Assembly: GCF_014191305.1 (NCBI RefSeq)
Contig: NZ_JACHWJ010000001.1
Coordinates: forward strand, 496,001-560,000
Source of the DNA: Pseudoclavibacter helvolus
GTDB taxonomy: Bacteria; Actinomycetota; Actinomycetes; Actinomycetales; Microbacteriaceae
Length of the DNA stretch: 64,000 nt
Reading direction: 5' to 3'
The notes under the pieces were generated by a model. The model saw only the letters and a program-made list of their open reading frames with translations, was not told the DNA's origin and searched no databases. Below are positions 18,138 through 28,923 of this stretch, in pieces (positions within the stretch are counted from its first letter, which is position 1; each line of letters starts with the position of its first letter). A program made the translations under genes and the position numbers.

Positions 18138-19448
18138 ATGAACGAGACGACCCACCAGGCGCCAGAGGCGGCGCAGGCGAAGGCCGCGGCGATCGAGACG
18201 GCCTGGAAGACCGAGGCCCGCTGGAGCGGGATCACCCGCGACTTCTCCGCCGAGGACGTCGTCGCGCTCCGGGGGAGCGTCGTCGAGGAGCAGACGCTCG
18301 CGAGGCGAGGCGCCGAGCGTCTCTGGGACCTGGTGAACGGCGAGGACGGGAGCTGGGTCGCAGCTCTCGGCGCCCTCACCGGCAACCAGGCCGTGCAGCA
18401 GGTGCGAGCCGGCCTGAAGGCCATCTACCTCTCGGGATGGCAGGTCGCGGCGGACGCGAACCTCTCCGGCCAGACCTACCCGGACCAGAGCCTCTACCCG
18501 GCGAACTCCGTCCCGGCCGTCGTGCGTCGCATCAACAACGCCCTCCTGCGGGCGGACCAGATCGAGACGGCCGAGGACGGGGCGCCGAGCCGCGACTGGC
18601 TCGCGCCGATCGTCGCCGACGCGGAGGCCGGCTTCGGCGGCCCGCTCAACGCCTACGAGCTCATGGCCTCCATGATCCAGGCCGGTGCCGCTGGCGTGCA
18701 CTGGGAAGACCAGCTCGCGAGCGAGAAGAAGTGCGGGCACATGGGTGGCAAGGTGCTCGTGCCGACCCAGCAGCACATCCGCACCCTCAACGCCGCGCGC
18801 CTCGCCGCCGACGTCGCTGGGGTACCAAGCGTCATCATCGCGAGAACCGACTCGCTCGCCGCCAACCTCATCACGAGCGACGTCGACGAGCGCGACCGGG
18901 CGTTCCTGACGGGGGAGCGAACCGCGGAGGGCTTCTACGAGACGAAGCCCGGCATCGAGACGGTGCTCGCGCGAGGCCACGCCTACGCGCCGTACGCCGA
19001 CCTGCTCTGGGTCGAGAGCGGCGAGCCTGATCTCGAGCTCGCTCGAACCTTCGCGGAGAGCATCCACGCAGAGTTCCCCGGCAAGAAGCTCGCCTACAAC
19101 TGCTCGCCCTCGTTCAACTGGAAGCGTCACCTCGACGACGCGCAGATCGCGGCGTTCCAGCGGGAGCTCGCGGCGATGGGCTACACGTTCCAGTTCATCA
19201 CCCTCGCTGGGTTCCACGCGCTCAACCACTCGATGTACACGCTCGCCCGCGACTACAGCGCCCGCCACATGAGCGCCTACGTCGACCTGCAGGAGGCCGA
19301 GTTCGCGAGCGAAGCAGACGGCTACACCGCCACCAAGCACCAGCGGGAAGTCGGCACCGGCTACTTCGACCGCTTGTCCTCGAGTCTCAACCGGAGCAGC
19401 TCGACCCTCGCGCTTGTCGGCTCCACCGAGTCAGAGCAGTTCCACTGA
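18138..19448 (+). CDS. aceA: isocitrate lyase
   Basis: A 436-residue enzyme that splits isocitrate into glyoxylate and succinate, the first step of the glyoxylate shunt, needed for growth on acetate or fatty acids. The catalytic loop KKCGHMGG is present near residue 200, preceded by [13 protein letters not shown]. Further family blocks are [14 protein letters not shown] and [10 protein letters not shown]. The length is typical. AAAGGAG lies just before the ATG. It is followed 89 bases later by aceB on the same strand, so the two are probably one transcript, and it is divergent from a RamB-like regulator. Confidence 0.97.
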   Translation: MNETTHQAPEAAQAKAAAIETAWKTEARWSGITRDFSAEDVVALRGSVVEEQTLARRGAERLWDLVNGEDGSWVAALGALTGNQAVQQVRAGLKAIYLSGWQVAADANLSGQTYPDQSLYPANSVPAVVRRINNALLRADQIETAEDGAPSRDWLAPIVADAEAGFGGPLNAYELMASMIQAGAAGVHWEDQLASEKKCGHMGGKVLVPTQQHIRTLNAARLAADVAGVPSVIIARTDSLAANLITSDVDERDRAFLTGERTAEGFYETKPGIETVLARGHAYAPYADLLWVESGEPDLELARTFAESIHAEFPGKKLAYNCSPSFNWKRHLDDAQIAAFQRELAAMGYTFQFITLAGFHALNHSMYTLARDYSARHMSAYVDLQEAEFASEADGYTATKHQREVGTGYFDRLSSSLNRSSSTLALVGSTESEQFH

Positions 19449-19465
19449 ACCCCGCGGCTTCGCTG

Positions 19466-19509
19466 ACCTCACCGACCTCGCAGACTTCACCGACCTCGCA
19501 GACCTCACT
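19466..19509 (+). repeat. 18-bp tandem repeat between aceA and aceB
   Basis: Two full units and a partial third (19466-19483, 19484-19501, 19502-19509) of GACYTCACCGACCTCGCA. It lies in the 89-base aceA-aceB gap, upstream of the weak aceB ribosome site. It is not obviously a hairpin. It could be a spacer or protein-binding element, or simply slippage. Confidence 0.9.
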
Positions 19510-19537
19510 GCCCCAAGACACGAAAGCAGCCACCACC

Positions 19538-21199
<1,662 letters not shown>

Positions 21200-21210
21200 C
21201 CGTCAAAGGT

Positions 21211-21242
21211 GCTGAGGGTCAGGCCCCTGCCTGGCCCTCAGC
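21211..21242. terminator. hairpin terminator shared by aceB and the marR gene
   Basis: A 14-bp stem with one G-U pair (arms 21211-21224 and 21229-21242) and loop CCCT, starting 11 bases after the aceB stop and covering the stop of the convergent marR gene. No T run. Likely bidirectional. Confidence 0.75.
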
Positions 21243-21936
21243 GCTCGAGCGGTGAGAGTCCGCGGGCGTCGAGGGCCCCCTCGAGGATGCCGACGGCACG
21301 CGGTCCGACGCCGTGGAGGGAGAGCAGGTGCTCGCGGCTTGCGCCCGCGACGTCACCGAGGAGCGTCTGACCGACTTCCGCAAGCGCGCGAGTCGCCGGG
21401 GCGCCGATGCCCAGCCGTGCGAGCGGCTCGGAGTCGCCAGGTGCGGCGTCCGCTGCAATTCGGTGCACGCCGAAGCGATCTTCGGGGTCGATCCGACCGA
21501 GCAGCTTCTGGGAGATCCGGCCGAGCGTGCTGAACTCCTCGGGCGTGAGCGCGTCGACGATGAGCTCCCGGACCTTGGCGACGTGGCCAGGCGCCGTGTC
21601 CTCGAGGAATGACATGCCCCCGTCGCTGAGCTTCGCGATCTTCGCCCTTCGGTCACCGGGGTGGCTCGTGCGCTCGACATAGCCGCGCTGCTCGAGACCG
21701 AGGACAACCCGCGACAGGCGGGGGAGCGTGGCGTTCGTGCGCGTCGCGAGGTCGGTCATACGCAGGCTCCGACCCGGTGACTCGGAGAGCACCGCCATCA
21801 CGAGATACTCATAGTGCGTGATGCCGGCGTCGTTGCCGAGCTGCGTGTCGAGCGCGCCGGGAAGGAGCTCGACGACCCCGATGAAGTGCAGCCAGGAGTG
21901 CTGCTCGTCGGCGGAGAGCCATCTGGGTTCGGTCAT
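21238..21936 (-). CDS. MarR-family regulator with C-terminal helix-hairpin-helix domain
   Basis: A 232-residue protein. Residues about 15-150 are a MarR winged helix (YEYLVMAVLSESPGRSLRMTDLA, LPRLSRVVLGLEQRGYV, with the wing SHPGDRRAKI). After a short linker, residues about 170-228 form a helix-hairpin-helix fold like the RNA polymerase alpha C-terminal domain (LARLGIGAPATRALAE, then LLSLHGVGPRAVGIL). MarR proteins are normally about 140-160 residues, so this is an extended form. It is divergent from a dioxygenase-esterase pair, the layout of Bacillus MhqR with MhqO and MhqD. It probably represses that pair, released by quinone-like electrophiles; this is inferred from context. Start is ATG at 21936. 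Confidence 0.88.
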   Translation of the reverse strand: MTEPRWLSADEQHSWLHFIGVVELLPGALDTQLGNDAGITHYEYLVMAVLSESPGRSLRMTDLATRTNATLPRLSRVVLGLEQRGYVERTSHPGDRRAKIAKLSDGGMSFLEDTAPGHVAKVRELIVDALTPEEFSTLGRISQKLLGRIDPEDRFGVHRIAADAAPGDSEPLARLGIGAPATRALAEVGQTLLGDVAGASREHLLSLHGVGPRAVGILEGALDARGLSPLER

Positions 21937-21957
21937 GCAGCCATTCTCGTGTCTTTT

Positions 21958-21973
21958 ACTTGTAGATGCAAGT
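21958..21973. promoter_or_regulatory. MarR-type palindrome, candidate operator
   Basis: ACTTG (21958-21962) and CAAGT (21969-21973) with a six-base spacer, extended by one further T/A pair (TACTTG...CAAGTT). It is in the AT-rich 60-bp gap between the divergent marR and dioxygenase genes, spaced as expected for a MarR dimer site. Confidence 0.55.
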
Positions 21974-21996
21974 TTTTGAGTGCTACGGTTCCTGCC

Positions 21997-22881
21997 ATGA
22001 CGACAACAGATGGCGACAAGCTCGACGCAGGCACAGGCATGGGCCTCGTCTCCCTCCACGTCGGCGACCTCGCCGCGCAATCCGAGTACTACCGAACCGC
22101 GCTCGCGCTCGACCCCATCTCCGAGACCGATGGCGAGATCACCCTCGGACGAGGAGCCGTGCCGCTGGTGCGCCTCCGCCACACGCCAGGCCTCCCCGTC
22201 CCGTCGCGGCGCGCCGCAGGCCTCTTCCACACCGCTCTCCTCTTCGAGACTCCGAGCGACCTCGCCGCGACCGTGTACCGGGCGGCGCAGCACAATCGCT
22301 CGCAGTTCGTCGGGTCCTCCGACCACCACGTGAGCGAGGCCTTCTACTTCACCGACCCAGAGGGCAACGGCATCGAGCTCTACACCGACCGCCCCCGCGA
22401 CACGTGGCTCGACGCCTCCGGTCGCATCGCGATGGCGACCGAGTACCTCGACCCGAACGCCTATCTTCGCGCCAACCTCGTCGAAGCGACGGCGGATGCG
22501 CCCCAGAGCGCCGGGGCCGACGTCGGCCACGTGCACCTGCAGGTCGGTGACGTCGACACCGCGAAGGGCTTCTACGTCGACACCCTCGGCTTCGAGACGA
22601 CGACGACCTATCCTGGCGCCCTCTTCGTGAGTGCGGGCGGATACCACCACCACGTCGCCCTCAACGTGTGGAACAGCGCGGGCGCCGGCCCACGGGCCGC
22701 GACCCTCGGGCTCGGCCAGCTCACGATCGAGGTGCCAGCGCGCTCCGAGCTCGACGCGGTCTCCGACCGGCTGCGCAGCGCCGGCTTGCAGTTCGCCGAC
22801 GACGGTGCAGCAATCACGGTCCTCGACCCGTGGAACTCCGAGGTTGTGCTCCGTACGCGCCGGCAGGCGGTGGCCGCATGA
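21997..22881 (+). CDS. glyoxalase/ring-cleavage dioxygenase (MhqO/CatE-like)
   Basis: A 294-residue protein with two vicinal-oxygen-chelate halves: residues about 15-130 (GLVSLHVGDLAAQSEYY, ending GNGIELYTDRP) and about 165-290 (GHVHLQVGDVDTAKGFY, with YHHHVALNVW). This arrangement fits Fe- or Mn-dependent extradiol dioxygenases of the CatE/MhqO type, which open catechols or hydroquinones. It is divergent from a MarR gene and overlaps the next gene (ATGA at 22878), so it belongs to a small quinone-detoxification unit. Substrate assignment is by analogy only. The ATG at 21997 fits the family start; the open frame runs further upstream into the marR gene. Confidence 0.88.
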   Translation: MTTTDGDKLDAGTGMGLVSLHVGDLAAQSEYYRTALALDPISETDGEITLGRGAVPLVRLRHTPGLPVPSRRAAGLFHTALLFETPSDLAATVYRAAQHNRSQFVGSSDHHVSEAFYFTDPEGNGIELYTDRPRDTWLDASGRIAMATEYLDPNAYLRANLVEATADAPQSAGADVGHVHLQVGDVDTAKGFYVDTLGFETTTTYPGALFVSAGGYHHHVALNVWNSAGAGPRAATLGLGQLTIEVPARSELDAVSDRLRSAGLQFADDGAAITVLDPWNSEVVLRTRRQAVAA

Positions 22882-23525
22882 GCCGCCTCAAGATCACGAC
22901 GGCACTCTCCTCGTTCGGTGGCGCAGCCGCCCGCGAGCCGGGCAACCGGCCGATCCTGCTGCTCATGCACGGCTACGGCTCGCACGAGGACGACCTCACG
23001 AGCCTGCTGCCCGCACTCGGCTCCCACTTCGACTGGGCCTCTCTGCGCGCGCCGCTTGTCCTGCGCGAGCAGACGCCGGCCGAGGTTGGCTCCTACGCGT
23101 GGGTGCCCATCGACCGTCCGGGCTTGCCCGACCCAGAGCAGGCCTCTGCCGCGACCGACGCGGTGCTCGCCTGGCTCGACGAACACACGCCGCCGGCAGC
23201 GAACGTCATCCCCATCGGCTTCTCGCAGGGAGGGCTCATGGTGACCCAGCTCCTGCGGCGCGACCCGCAGCGCTTCGAGCGGGGAGCCGTGCTCTCCGGC
23301 TTCTCCCTGCAAGGCGAGCAGCCGGGCGACGCGGAGCTTGCCCGCATCCGCCCCGCCGTGTACTTCGGGCGGGGCGACCGGGACCAGATCATCAGCGACG
23401 GGACCTTCGAGCGCACGACTGGCTGGCTCGCGGGTCACGCCACCGCGACCGAGCGGCTCTACGAGGGCCTCGCACACGGCATCTCGCCCCAGGAGCTCCA
23501 GGACCTCGCTGCGTTCCTGTCCTGA
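22878..23525 (+). CDS. phospholipase/carboxylesterase family serine hydrolase (MhqD-like)
   Basis: A 215-residue alpha/beta hydrolase. LLLMHGYGSHEDD gives the oxyanion region and GFSQGG the nucleophile Ser116; an Asp in GRGDRDQIIS and a His in GLAHGIS complete a plausible triad. It belongs to the YpfH/MhqD carboxylesterase group. Coupled to the dioxygenase by a four-base overlap, it may hydrolyse ring-cleavage products or ester conjugates. A strong hairpin terminator lies 53 bases downstream, ending the two-gene unit. Confidence 0.88.
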   Translation: MSRLKITTALSSFGGAAAREPGNRPILLLMHGYGSHEDDLTSLLPALGSHFDWASLRAPLVLREQTPAEVGSYAWVPIDRPGLPDPEQASAATDAVLAWLDEHTPPAANVIPIGFSQGGLMVTQLLRRDPQRFERGAVLSGFSLQGEQPGDAELARIRPAVYFGRGDRDQIISDGTFERTTGWLAGHATATERLYEGLAHGISPQELQDLAAFLS

Positions 23526-23578
23526 CGGCTCGCCCCAGCAATGTGACCCCGCATGTCCTCCTGGTACCTGAAGTTTCG

Positions 23579-23611
23579 GCCGCCCGCTTCCGCGGGCGGC
23601 CGTCTTCTTAG
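23579..23611 (+). terminator. rho-independent-type terminator after the esterase gene
   Basis: A perfect 10-bp stem GGCCGCCCGC/GCGGGCGGCC (23579-23588 and 23593-23602) with loop TTCC, followed by GTCTTCTTA. It separates the dioxygenase-esterase unit from the ABC transporter operon. Confidence 0.88.
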
Positions 23612-23644
23612 TCTCGGGACATTCCCCACCATGAAGGAGTCCAT

Positions 23645-25246
23645 ATGACCCGCTCGACCAGATCGCTCTCCGCTGCCGCCCTCGCTGCGGTCGGGATGAT
23701 GGCCCTGGCATCGTGTGCCGGGCAGTCTGGGGCGACTCCGGCGGCGGATGCGGACCCAGTTCAGGGCGGAAACCTGCGTGTCGGCATCCTCAGCGACATC
23801 GGATGCATCGACCCCGCCCAGGTCAGCAACAACAACAACGTCAACATCGCCCGTCAGACCGTCGCGTCGCTCACGGCGCAGGACGTCGAGACTGGAGAGG
23901 TGCTGCCGTGGCTCGCCGAGTCGTGGGAGATCTCCGACGACGCCAAGGAGTTCACCTTCAAGCTCGCTGAGGGCCCGACCTTCGCCGACGGCACCCCGAT
24001 CGACGCGGAGGCCGTCAAAGCAAACGCCGAGGGCGTCCAGGCGCTTGGCGCGAAGTCCGCGCTCGGCAACCTCTACCTCGCCGGACTCGAGTCGGTGACC
24101 GTCGTCGACCCGCAGACGGTGACCTACACCTTCGCCGAGCCCTCCGCGCAGTTCCTGCAGGCAACCTCGACCTTCACCCTCGGCCTCGTCTCCACCGAGA
24201 GCACGAAGCTCAGCCAGGAACAGCGCTGCGCAGGCGACTACGTCGGTTCCGGCCCCTTCACGGTCGAGAGCTACACGCCGAACTCCGAGACCGTCCTCGC
24301 CGCCCGCGAGGACTACGCGTGGGGCGCATCCACCACGGGCAACACCGAGCGCCCGTACCTCGACACGATCACCTACTCCGTCATCCCTGAGGCATCGACG
24401 CTCACCGGCTCCCTCCAGTCTGGTCAGCTCGATGTGTCGACCGAAGTGTCGATCGTCGACCTCGCGGCCCTCGAGGGTGCAGGGGCGACGGTCGAGAACC
24501 GGGCAAACCCCGGCGTCGTCTACAACCTCATCCCCAACGCGTCGCACCCGATCCTCTCCGACGAGAAGGTGCGCCTCGCCGTGCAGAAGAGCATCAACCG
24601 CGAGGAGCTCCTCGCGCTCCTGACGCCGCAGGACAGCGCCGCGACGAGCGTGCTCGCCACCTCGACGCCGTACTACAGCGACAAGAGCGACATCCTCGAG
24701 TTCAACCCTGAGGACGCGGCCAAGCTGCTCGATGAGGCCGGCTGGACCGAATGCGCAGACGGAGTCCGCGAGAAGGACGGCCAGAAGCTGAGCTTCGAGC
24801 TCAACTACTGGCAGCCCACCACCAACGTGCTCGAGCAGGTGCAGGTGCAGCTGGCGGCCGTTGGCATCGACCTGCAGCTCCGCGAGGGTGCGATCGCCGA
24901 CGTCACCGCCATCAACGACGGCACGCAGCCGTTCACCTGGGCCAACATCACGCGCGCCGACCCCGACGCGCTCCGTGTGTTCTTCTCGGCCGAGGGCGGC
25001 AACAAGTACAACTACCGCGAGGTAGGCCCGATCGACGAGGTCCTCAACTCGCAGGCCGCGATCATCGACGCGGATGCACGCCAGACCGAGGTCGACGCGG
25101 CCGTCACCCAGCTGCTCGAAGAGGGCTATGCTGTGCCCGTCATCCAGCTGTCGACGAACCTCGTCCAGGCGCCAGGCGTCCAGGGCGCCCAGTTCGAGGC
25201 CTCGAGCAGACTCGACTTCTCGGCAGCCTGGAAGGCCGCGGAGTAG
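23645..25246 (+). CDS. ABC transporter substrate-binding lipoprotein (peptide/opine family 5)
   Basis: A 533-residue extracytoplasmic lipoprotein. A basic N-terminus and hydrophobic stretch end in the lipobox LASC (Cys near 27). Family blocks include QGGNLRVGILSD, NIARQTVASL, LAESWEISDD, FTFKLAEGPTFADGTPI and YVGSGPFTVESY. AAGGAG sits before the ATG. It opens an operon with two permeases, a fused ATPase, a large FAD/NAD(P)-binding protein and a DUF1684 protein. The family carries peptides, nickel, opines or small organic compounds, and the ligand here cannot be read from sequence. Confidence 0.93.
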   Translation: MTRSTRSLSAAALAAVGMMALASCAGQSGATPAADADPVQGGNLRVGILSDIGCIDPAQVSNNNNVNIARQTVASLTAQDVETGEVLPWLAESWEISDDAKEFTFKLAEGPTFADGTPIDAEAVKANAEGVQALGAKSALGNLYLAGLESVTVVDPQTVTYTFAEPSAQFLQATSTFTLGLVSTESTKLSQEQRCAGDYVGSGPFTVESYTPNSETVLAAREDYAWGASTTGNTERPYLDTITYSVIPEASTLTGSLQSGQLDVSTEVSIVDLAALEGAGATVENRANPGVVYNLIPNASHPILSDEKVRLAVQKSINREELLALLTPQDSAATSVLATSTPYYSDKSDILEFNPEDAAKLLDEAGWTECADGVREKDGQKLSFELNYWQPTTNVLEQVQVQLAAVGIDLQLREGAIADVTAINDGTQPFTWANITRADPDALRVFFSAEGGNKYNYREVGPIDEVLNSQAAIIDADARQTEVDAAVTQLLEEGYAVPVIQLSTNLVQAPGVQGAQFEASSRLDFSAAWKAAE

Positions 25247-25250
25247 CGCT

Positions 25251-26288
25251 ATGGTCCGCTATTTCGCGTGGAGGCTCGCCCTGGGGATCCTGGTCCTCTG
25301 GGCGGCCTTCACGCTTTCGTTCCTCCTGCTCTACCTCCTCCCCGGTGATGCGGCCGCAGTGGCCGCCGCCGGGGGAGGCGAGGGCGCCGCCGACCCTGCC
25401 GCCATCGAGGCCCTGCGCGCGGAGCTCGGACTCGACGCCCCGTTCCACGAGCAGTACCTCGCGGCCCTCGGCGGTGCGCTAGTCCTCGACTTCGGCAGTT
25501 CCGTGCAGAACGGAATCCCCGCGACGGAGGTGCTCGCCCGCGCGCTGCCCTCCACAGCCACACTCGCCGGTGCCGCCCTTGTCCTCTCTGTCGTCGGGGG
25601 TGTCGGCCTTGCGCTCGTCAGCAACCTCGTCCGATCGTCGTGGCTCCGCGGCATCCTCCAGTCGCTGCCCTCGCTTGCCATCGCCGTCCCGACGTTCTGG
25701 CTCGGACTTCTCCTCCTGCAGGTCTTCTCGTTCCAGCTCGGCTGGGTGCCGGCCTTCGGGAGCACCGGTTTCGTCGGGCTCATCCTGCCGGCGCTCACAC
25801 TGTCCATTCCGACGGGGGCCTACCTCGCCCAAGTTCTGACCCGCAGCCTCCACGAGACGCTCTCGAGGCCGTTCGTCGAGCAGGCCAGGGCGAAGGGCGC
25901 GGGAGACACGCGCATCCTCATCCGCCACGCTCTGCGCAACGCAGCCCTGCCGACGCTCACGATCGGCGGAGTGCTCGTGGGTCAGCTCCTCGCGGGCACC
26001 GTCGTCACCGAGACGGTCTTCTCCCGTGACGGCGTCGGCCGCATGATCGTGACGGCCGTCGCCAACCGCGACATCCCGCTCGTCATGATCGCGGTTGTGT
26101 TCGCCGCGGTTGTGTTTGTCGTGACCAACCTCATCGTCGACGCGCTCTACCCGCTCATCGACCCGCGCCTGACGCACTCCACGAAGCAGCAGCGTCCCTC
26201 GTCGAAGGGTCGCTCAACGTCGACGCTGACACCCGGGCTCGCCCCGACCGAGCCAGCCAAGGCAGCGAAGAACGAGGTCCCAGCATGA
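25251..26288 (+). CDS. ABC transporter permease, DppB type
   Basis: A 345-residue inner-membrane protein with the typical N-terminal helix (RYFAWRLALGILVLW), then periplasmic residues, and the EAA loop EQARAKGAGDTRILIRHALRNA that contacts the ATPase. Five or six hydrophobic helices are seen. It begins four bases after the binding-protein stop and overlaps the next permease by ATGA. The C-terminal 40 residues are hydrophilic and Pro/Ser-rich (STKQQRPSSKGRS), longer than usual. Confidence 0.92.
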   Translation: MVRYFAWRLALGILVLWAAFTLSFLLLYLLPGDAAAVAAAGGGEGAADPAAIEALRAELGLDAPFHEQYLAALGGALVLDFGSSVQNGIPATEVLARALPSTATLAGAALVLSVVGGVGLALVSNLVRSSWLRGILQSLPSLAIAVPTFWLGLLLLQVFSFQLGWVPAFGSTGFVGLILPALTLSIPTGAYLAQVLTRSLHETLSRPFVEQARAKGAGDTRILIRHALRNAALPTLTIGGVLVGQLLAGTVVTETVFSRDGVGRMIVTAVANRDIPLVMIAVVFAAVVFVVTNLIVDALYPLIDPRLTHSTKQQRPSSKGRSTSTLTPGLAPTEPAKAAKNEVPA

Positions 26289-27256
26289 GCCAGCCTCTCC
26301 TCGAGACGGTGCCGGGCCTCACCCCGCTCAGCCGGACGGAGCGCTACGTCGCGCCAAGCAGTCTCGGAAACCCGGACAGTCAGGGCACCGCCGAGCGGAC
26401 GCCACAGCCCGTGCCAGAGGCGGTCAAGCCGTCGTCGTTCGCACGCTTCAGCGGTCTGCTGCGCCTGCCGTCCCTCATCCTCGCGATCGCCGTGCTCGCC
26501 ACGGTCATCGCCTGGGCGATCATCCCGTCCGTCTTCACGCCGTACGACGCCGTCAACGGAACGCTCCTCGATCGTCTCCAGCCACCGAGCGCCGCGCACC
26601 CGTTCGGCACCGACAATCTGGGCCGCGACACGCTCGCTCGATTCATCTACGGATCGCAGACCACGCTCCTGGCCTCCGGGCTCGCCGTGGTAATCGCCCT
26701 CGGTACCGGGGCGCTCCTCGGCCTGCTCGCCGGCTACCTGCGCGGCTTCGTCGACGAGGCGATCATGCGCTTCATGGACGTCATCCTCGCGATCCCGGCG
26801 CTCCTGCTCTCGCTCACGATCATCACGGGACTCGGCTTCGGGACGCTCAACATCGCCATCGCGGTCGGCCTCGCGTCGACGGCGGCGTTCGCGCGCATCA
26901 TGCGCTCGCAGGTGCTCTCGGTCGCGACCGCCGGCTACATCGAGGCCGCGAAGCTCTCCGGCGCGCGCTGGCCCAGCATCATCTTCCGCCAGGTTCTGCC
27001 CGCCGCCATCACCCCGGTGCTCGCGCTCGCCGCAATCGAATTCGGCGCAGCCGTGCTCGCCATCTCCGCGCTTAGCTTCCTCGGCTTCGGGGCCCCGCCG
27101 CCCCAACCGGAATGGGGCGCGCTCATCTCCGAGGGACGCGACTACCTGCAGGCCGCCTGGTGGCTCACGACGCTGCCCGGCCTCGTGATCGTCGCGGTGG
27201 TGCTCTCCACGGCCCGCCTGTCCCGCTGGCTCCAAGAACGAGGAGACCGCTCATGA
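26285..27256 (+). CDS. ABC transporter permease, DppC type
   Basis: A 323-residue membrane protein. A hydrophilic N-terminus of about 50 residues precedes the first helix. HPFGTDNLGRDTLARFIYGSQ is the diagnostic DppC/OppC block, and the EAA loop reads YIEAAKLSGARWPSIIFRQVLP. It ends with the family motif FLGFGAPPPQPEWGALI. ATGA overlaps at both ends tie it to its neighbours. It forms the heterodimeric channel with the preceding permease. Confidence 0.93.
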   Translation: MSQPLLETVPGLTPLSRTERYVAPSSLGNPDSQGTAERTPQPVPEAVKPSSFARFSGLLRLPSLILAIAVLATVIAWAIIPSVFTPYDAVNGTLLDRLQPPSAAHPFGTDNLGRDTLARFIYGSQTTLLASGLAVVIALGTGALLGLLAGYLRGFVDEAIMRFMDVILAIPALLLSLTIITGLGFGTLNIAIAVGLASTAAFARIMRSQVLSVATAGYIEAAKLSGARWPSIIFRQVLPAAITPVLALAAIEFGAAVLAISALSFLGFGAPPPQPEWGALISEGRDYLQAAWWLTTLPGLVIVAVVLSTARLSRWLQERGDRS

Positions 27257-28923
27257 CCTCAACGCAGTCACCTACCGTGGGACAGGCGCAGGATCCCGCC
27301 CAGCCCCTGCTCTCCGTGCGCGGCCTCCAGCTCGCGTACAAGGGCGCCACGACGCTCGCCGTCGCCGGCGTCTCCTTCGACGTCTACCCGGGCGAGCAGG
27401 TCGCGATCGTCGGTGAGTCCGGCTCCGGCAAGACGAGCGTCGCGAAGTCGATCGTCGACCTCCTCCCGTCGAGCACTGAAGTCAGCGCGGATGCGCTCCG
27501 CTACGACGGCCTCGATCTCACAGCCCTCACCCCACTCGAGTGGCGCGCCGTGCGCGGCGCGCGCATCGGCCTCATCCCGCAGGACCCCTCGGCGTCGCTC
27601 AACCCGCTGCAGACGGTCGGCGCGCAGGTCGCGGAGGTCCTTCTCATCCATGGCCTCGCGACGAAGCGGGACGCCCGCGCGCGGGCCGTCGAGCTCCTGG
27701 CGGATGCCGGCATCCCGGACGCCGCCAAGCGAGCCGCGCAGTACCCGCACCAGTTCTCCGGCGGCATGCGGCAGCGGGTCCTCATCGCGGCCGCGCTCGC
27801 CGCCTCGCCCGGCCTCATCATCGCCGACGAGCCCACGAGTGCCCTCGACGTGACGGTGCAGCGCCAGATCCTCGACTTGATCGCGGAACGTGCCGCCGTC
27901 GCCTCGACCTCGGTGCTCTTCATCACCCACGACCTGGGAGTGGCAGCCGACCGGGCAGACCGCATCCTGGTCATGCAACACGGCGTCATCGTCGAAGCCG
28001 GGCCAGCAGCGCAGGTGCTCGAGGACCCTCAGCACCCCTACACGAAGCGACTCGTCGCGGCGGCACCGACGAGGATCTCGACCAGGCTCGTGCCGGCGCA
28101 TGGCGCACTCGCCATCGACCCGAGCAGGCCGGTGCTCGAGGTCTCCGGCCTCAGCAAGACATTCCGCCTCCCCGGCGGGGCACGGGTCGACGCGACCAAA
28201 GACGTGGCGTTCTCGATCGCTCGCGGCGAGAGCTACGCGCTCGTCGGAGAATCCGGCTCAGGCAAGAGCACCACGGCGCGGCTCGCGCTGCTGCTCGAGC
28301 GGCCCGACCAGGGCAGCATCCGCCTCGACGGCGTCGAGGTGGCAGGCGCCAAGGGCAGCGCGCTCAGGGCCTTCCGGCGCAGGACGGGACTCGTGCACCA
28401 GGACCCGTACTCCTCGCTCGACCCGCGCTTCACCGTCGCCGACTCCATCGAACAGCCCCTGCGCGCCTTCGGCGTCGGCGACAAGGTATCGAGGCGAGCA
28501 CGCGTGCTCGAGCTCCTCGACGACGTCGCGCTCCCCGCGAGCTTCGCCGAGCGGCGCTCGACGCAGCTCTCCGGCGGGCAGCGCCAGCGCGTCGCCATCG
28601 CCAGCGCGCTCGCGCTCAACCCCGAGCTCATCGTGCTCGACGAGGCAGTGTCTGCGCTCGACGTCTCCGTGCAGGCTCAGATCCTTCAGCTGCTGGTCGA
28701 CCTCCAGGCGGAGCACTCGCTGAGCTACCTCTTCATCACCCACGATCTCGCGGTCGTGCGGCAGATCGCGGACCGCGTCGGCGTGCTCCGCAGGGGAGAG
28801 CTCCTCGAGGAGGGCACGGTCGACGCGGTCTTCGAGCGCAGTACCAACGAGTACACGCGGGCGCTCGTCGACGCGATCCCGGGCGGACGGCCCACGGAGC
28901 GTGTCCTGGAGGCAATCGCATGA
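27253..28923 (+). CDS. ABC transporter ATPase, fused DppD-DppF type
   Basis: A 556-residue protein with two complete nucleotide-binding domains. Domain one: Walker A GESGSGKT at 54-61, signature FSGGMRQR, Walker B LIIADEPTSALD. Domain two: Walker A GESGSGKS at 332-339, signature LSGGQRQR, and a Walker B in which the usual Pro-Thr is Ala-Val (LIVLDEAVSALD). Each domain ends with the oligopeptide-type segment (DPQHPYTKRL in the first, STNEYTRALVDAIPG in the second). It drives import with the two permeases. ATGA overlaps with both flanking genes. Confidence 0.94.
   Translation: MTSTQSPTVGQAQDPAQPLLSVRGLQLAYKGATTLAVAGVSFDVYPGEQVAIVGESGSGKTSVAKSIVDLLPSSTEVSADALRYDGLDLTALTPLEWRAVRGARIGLIPQDPSASLNPLQTVGAQVAEVLLIHGLATKRDARARAVELLADAGIPDAAKRAAQYPHQFSGGMRQRVLIAAALAASPGLIIADEPTSALDVTVQRQILDLIAERAAVASTSVLFITHDLGVAADRADRILVMQHGVIVEAGPAAQVLEDPQHPYTKRLVAAAPTRISTRLVPAHGALAIDPSRPVLEVSGLSKTFRLPGGARVDATKDVAFSIARGESYALVGESGSGKSTTARLALLLERPDQGSIRLDGVEVAGAKGSALRAFRRRTGLVHQDPYSSLDPRFTVADSIEQPLRAFGVGDKVSRRARVLELLDDVALPASFAERRSTQLSGGQRQRVAIASALALNPELIVLDEAVSALDVSVQAQILQLLVDLQAEHSLSYLFITHDLAVVRQIADRVGVLRRGELLEEGTVDAVFERSTNEYTRALVDAIPGGRPTERVLEAIA

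Noticed and set aside
23526-23644. Riboswitch upstream of the ABC operon
   Set aside because: The space is taken up by the terminator of the previous unit; no known aptamer core is recognisable.
27540-28919. Upstream extension of the FAD-protein frame
   Set aside because: It lies entirely within the ATPase gene in another frame and is Arg-rich without homology; the ATG at 28920 starts the recognisable domain.
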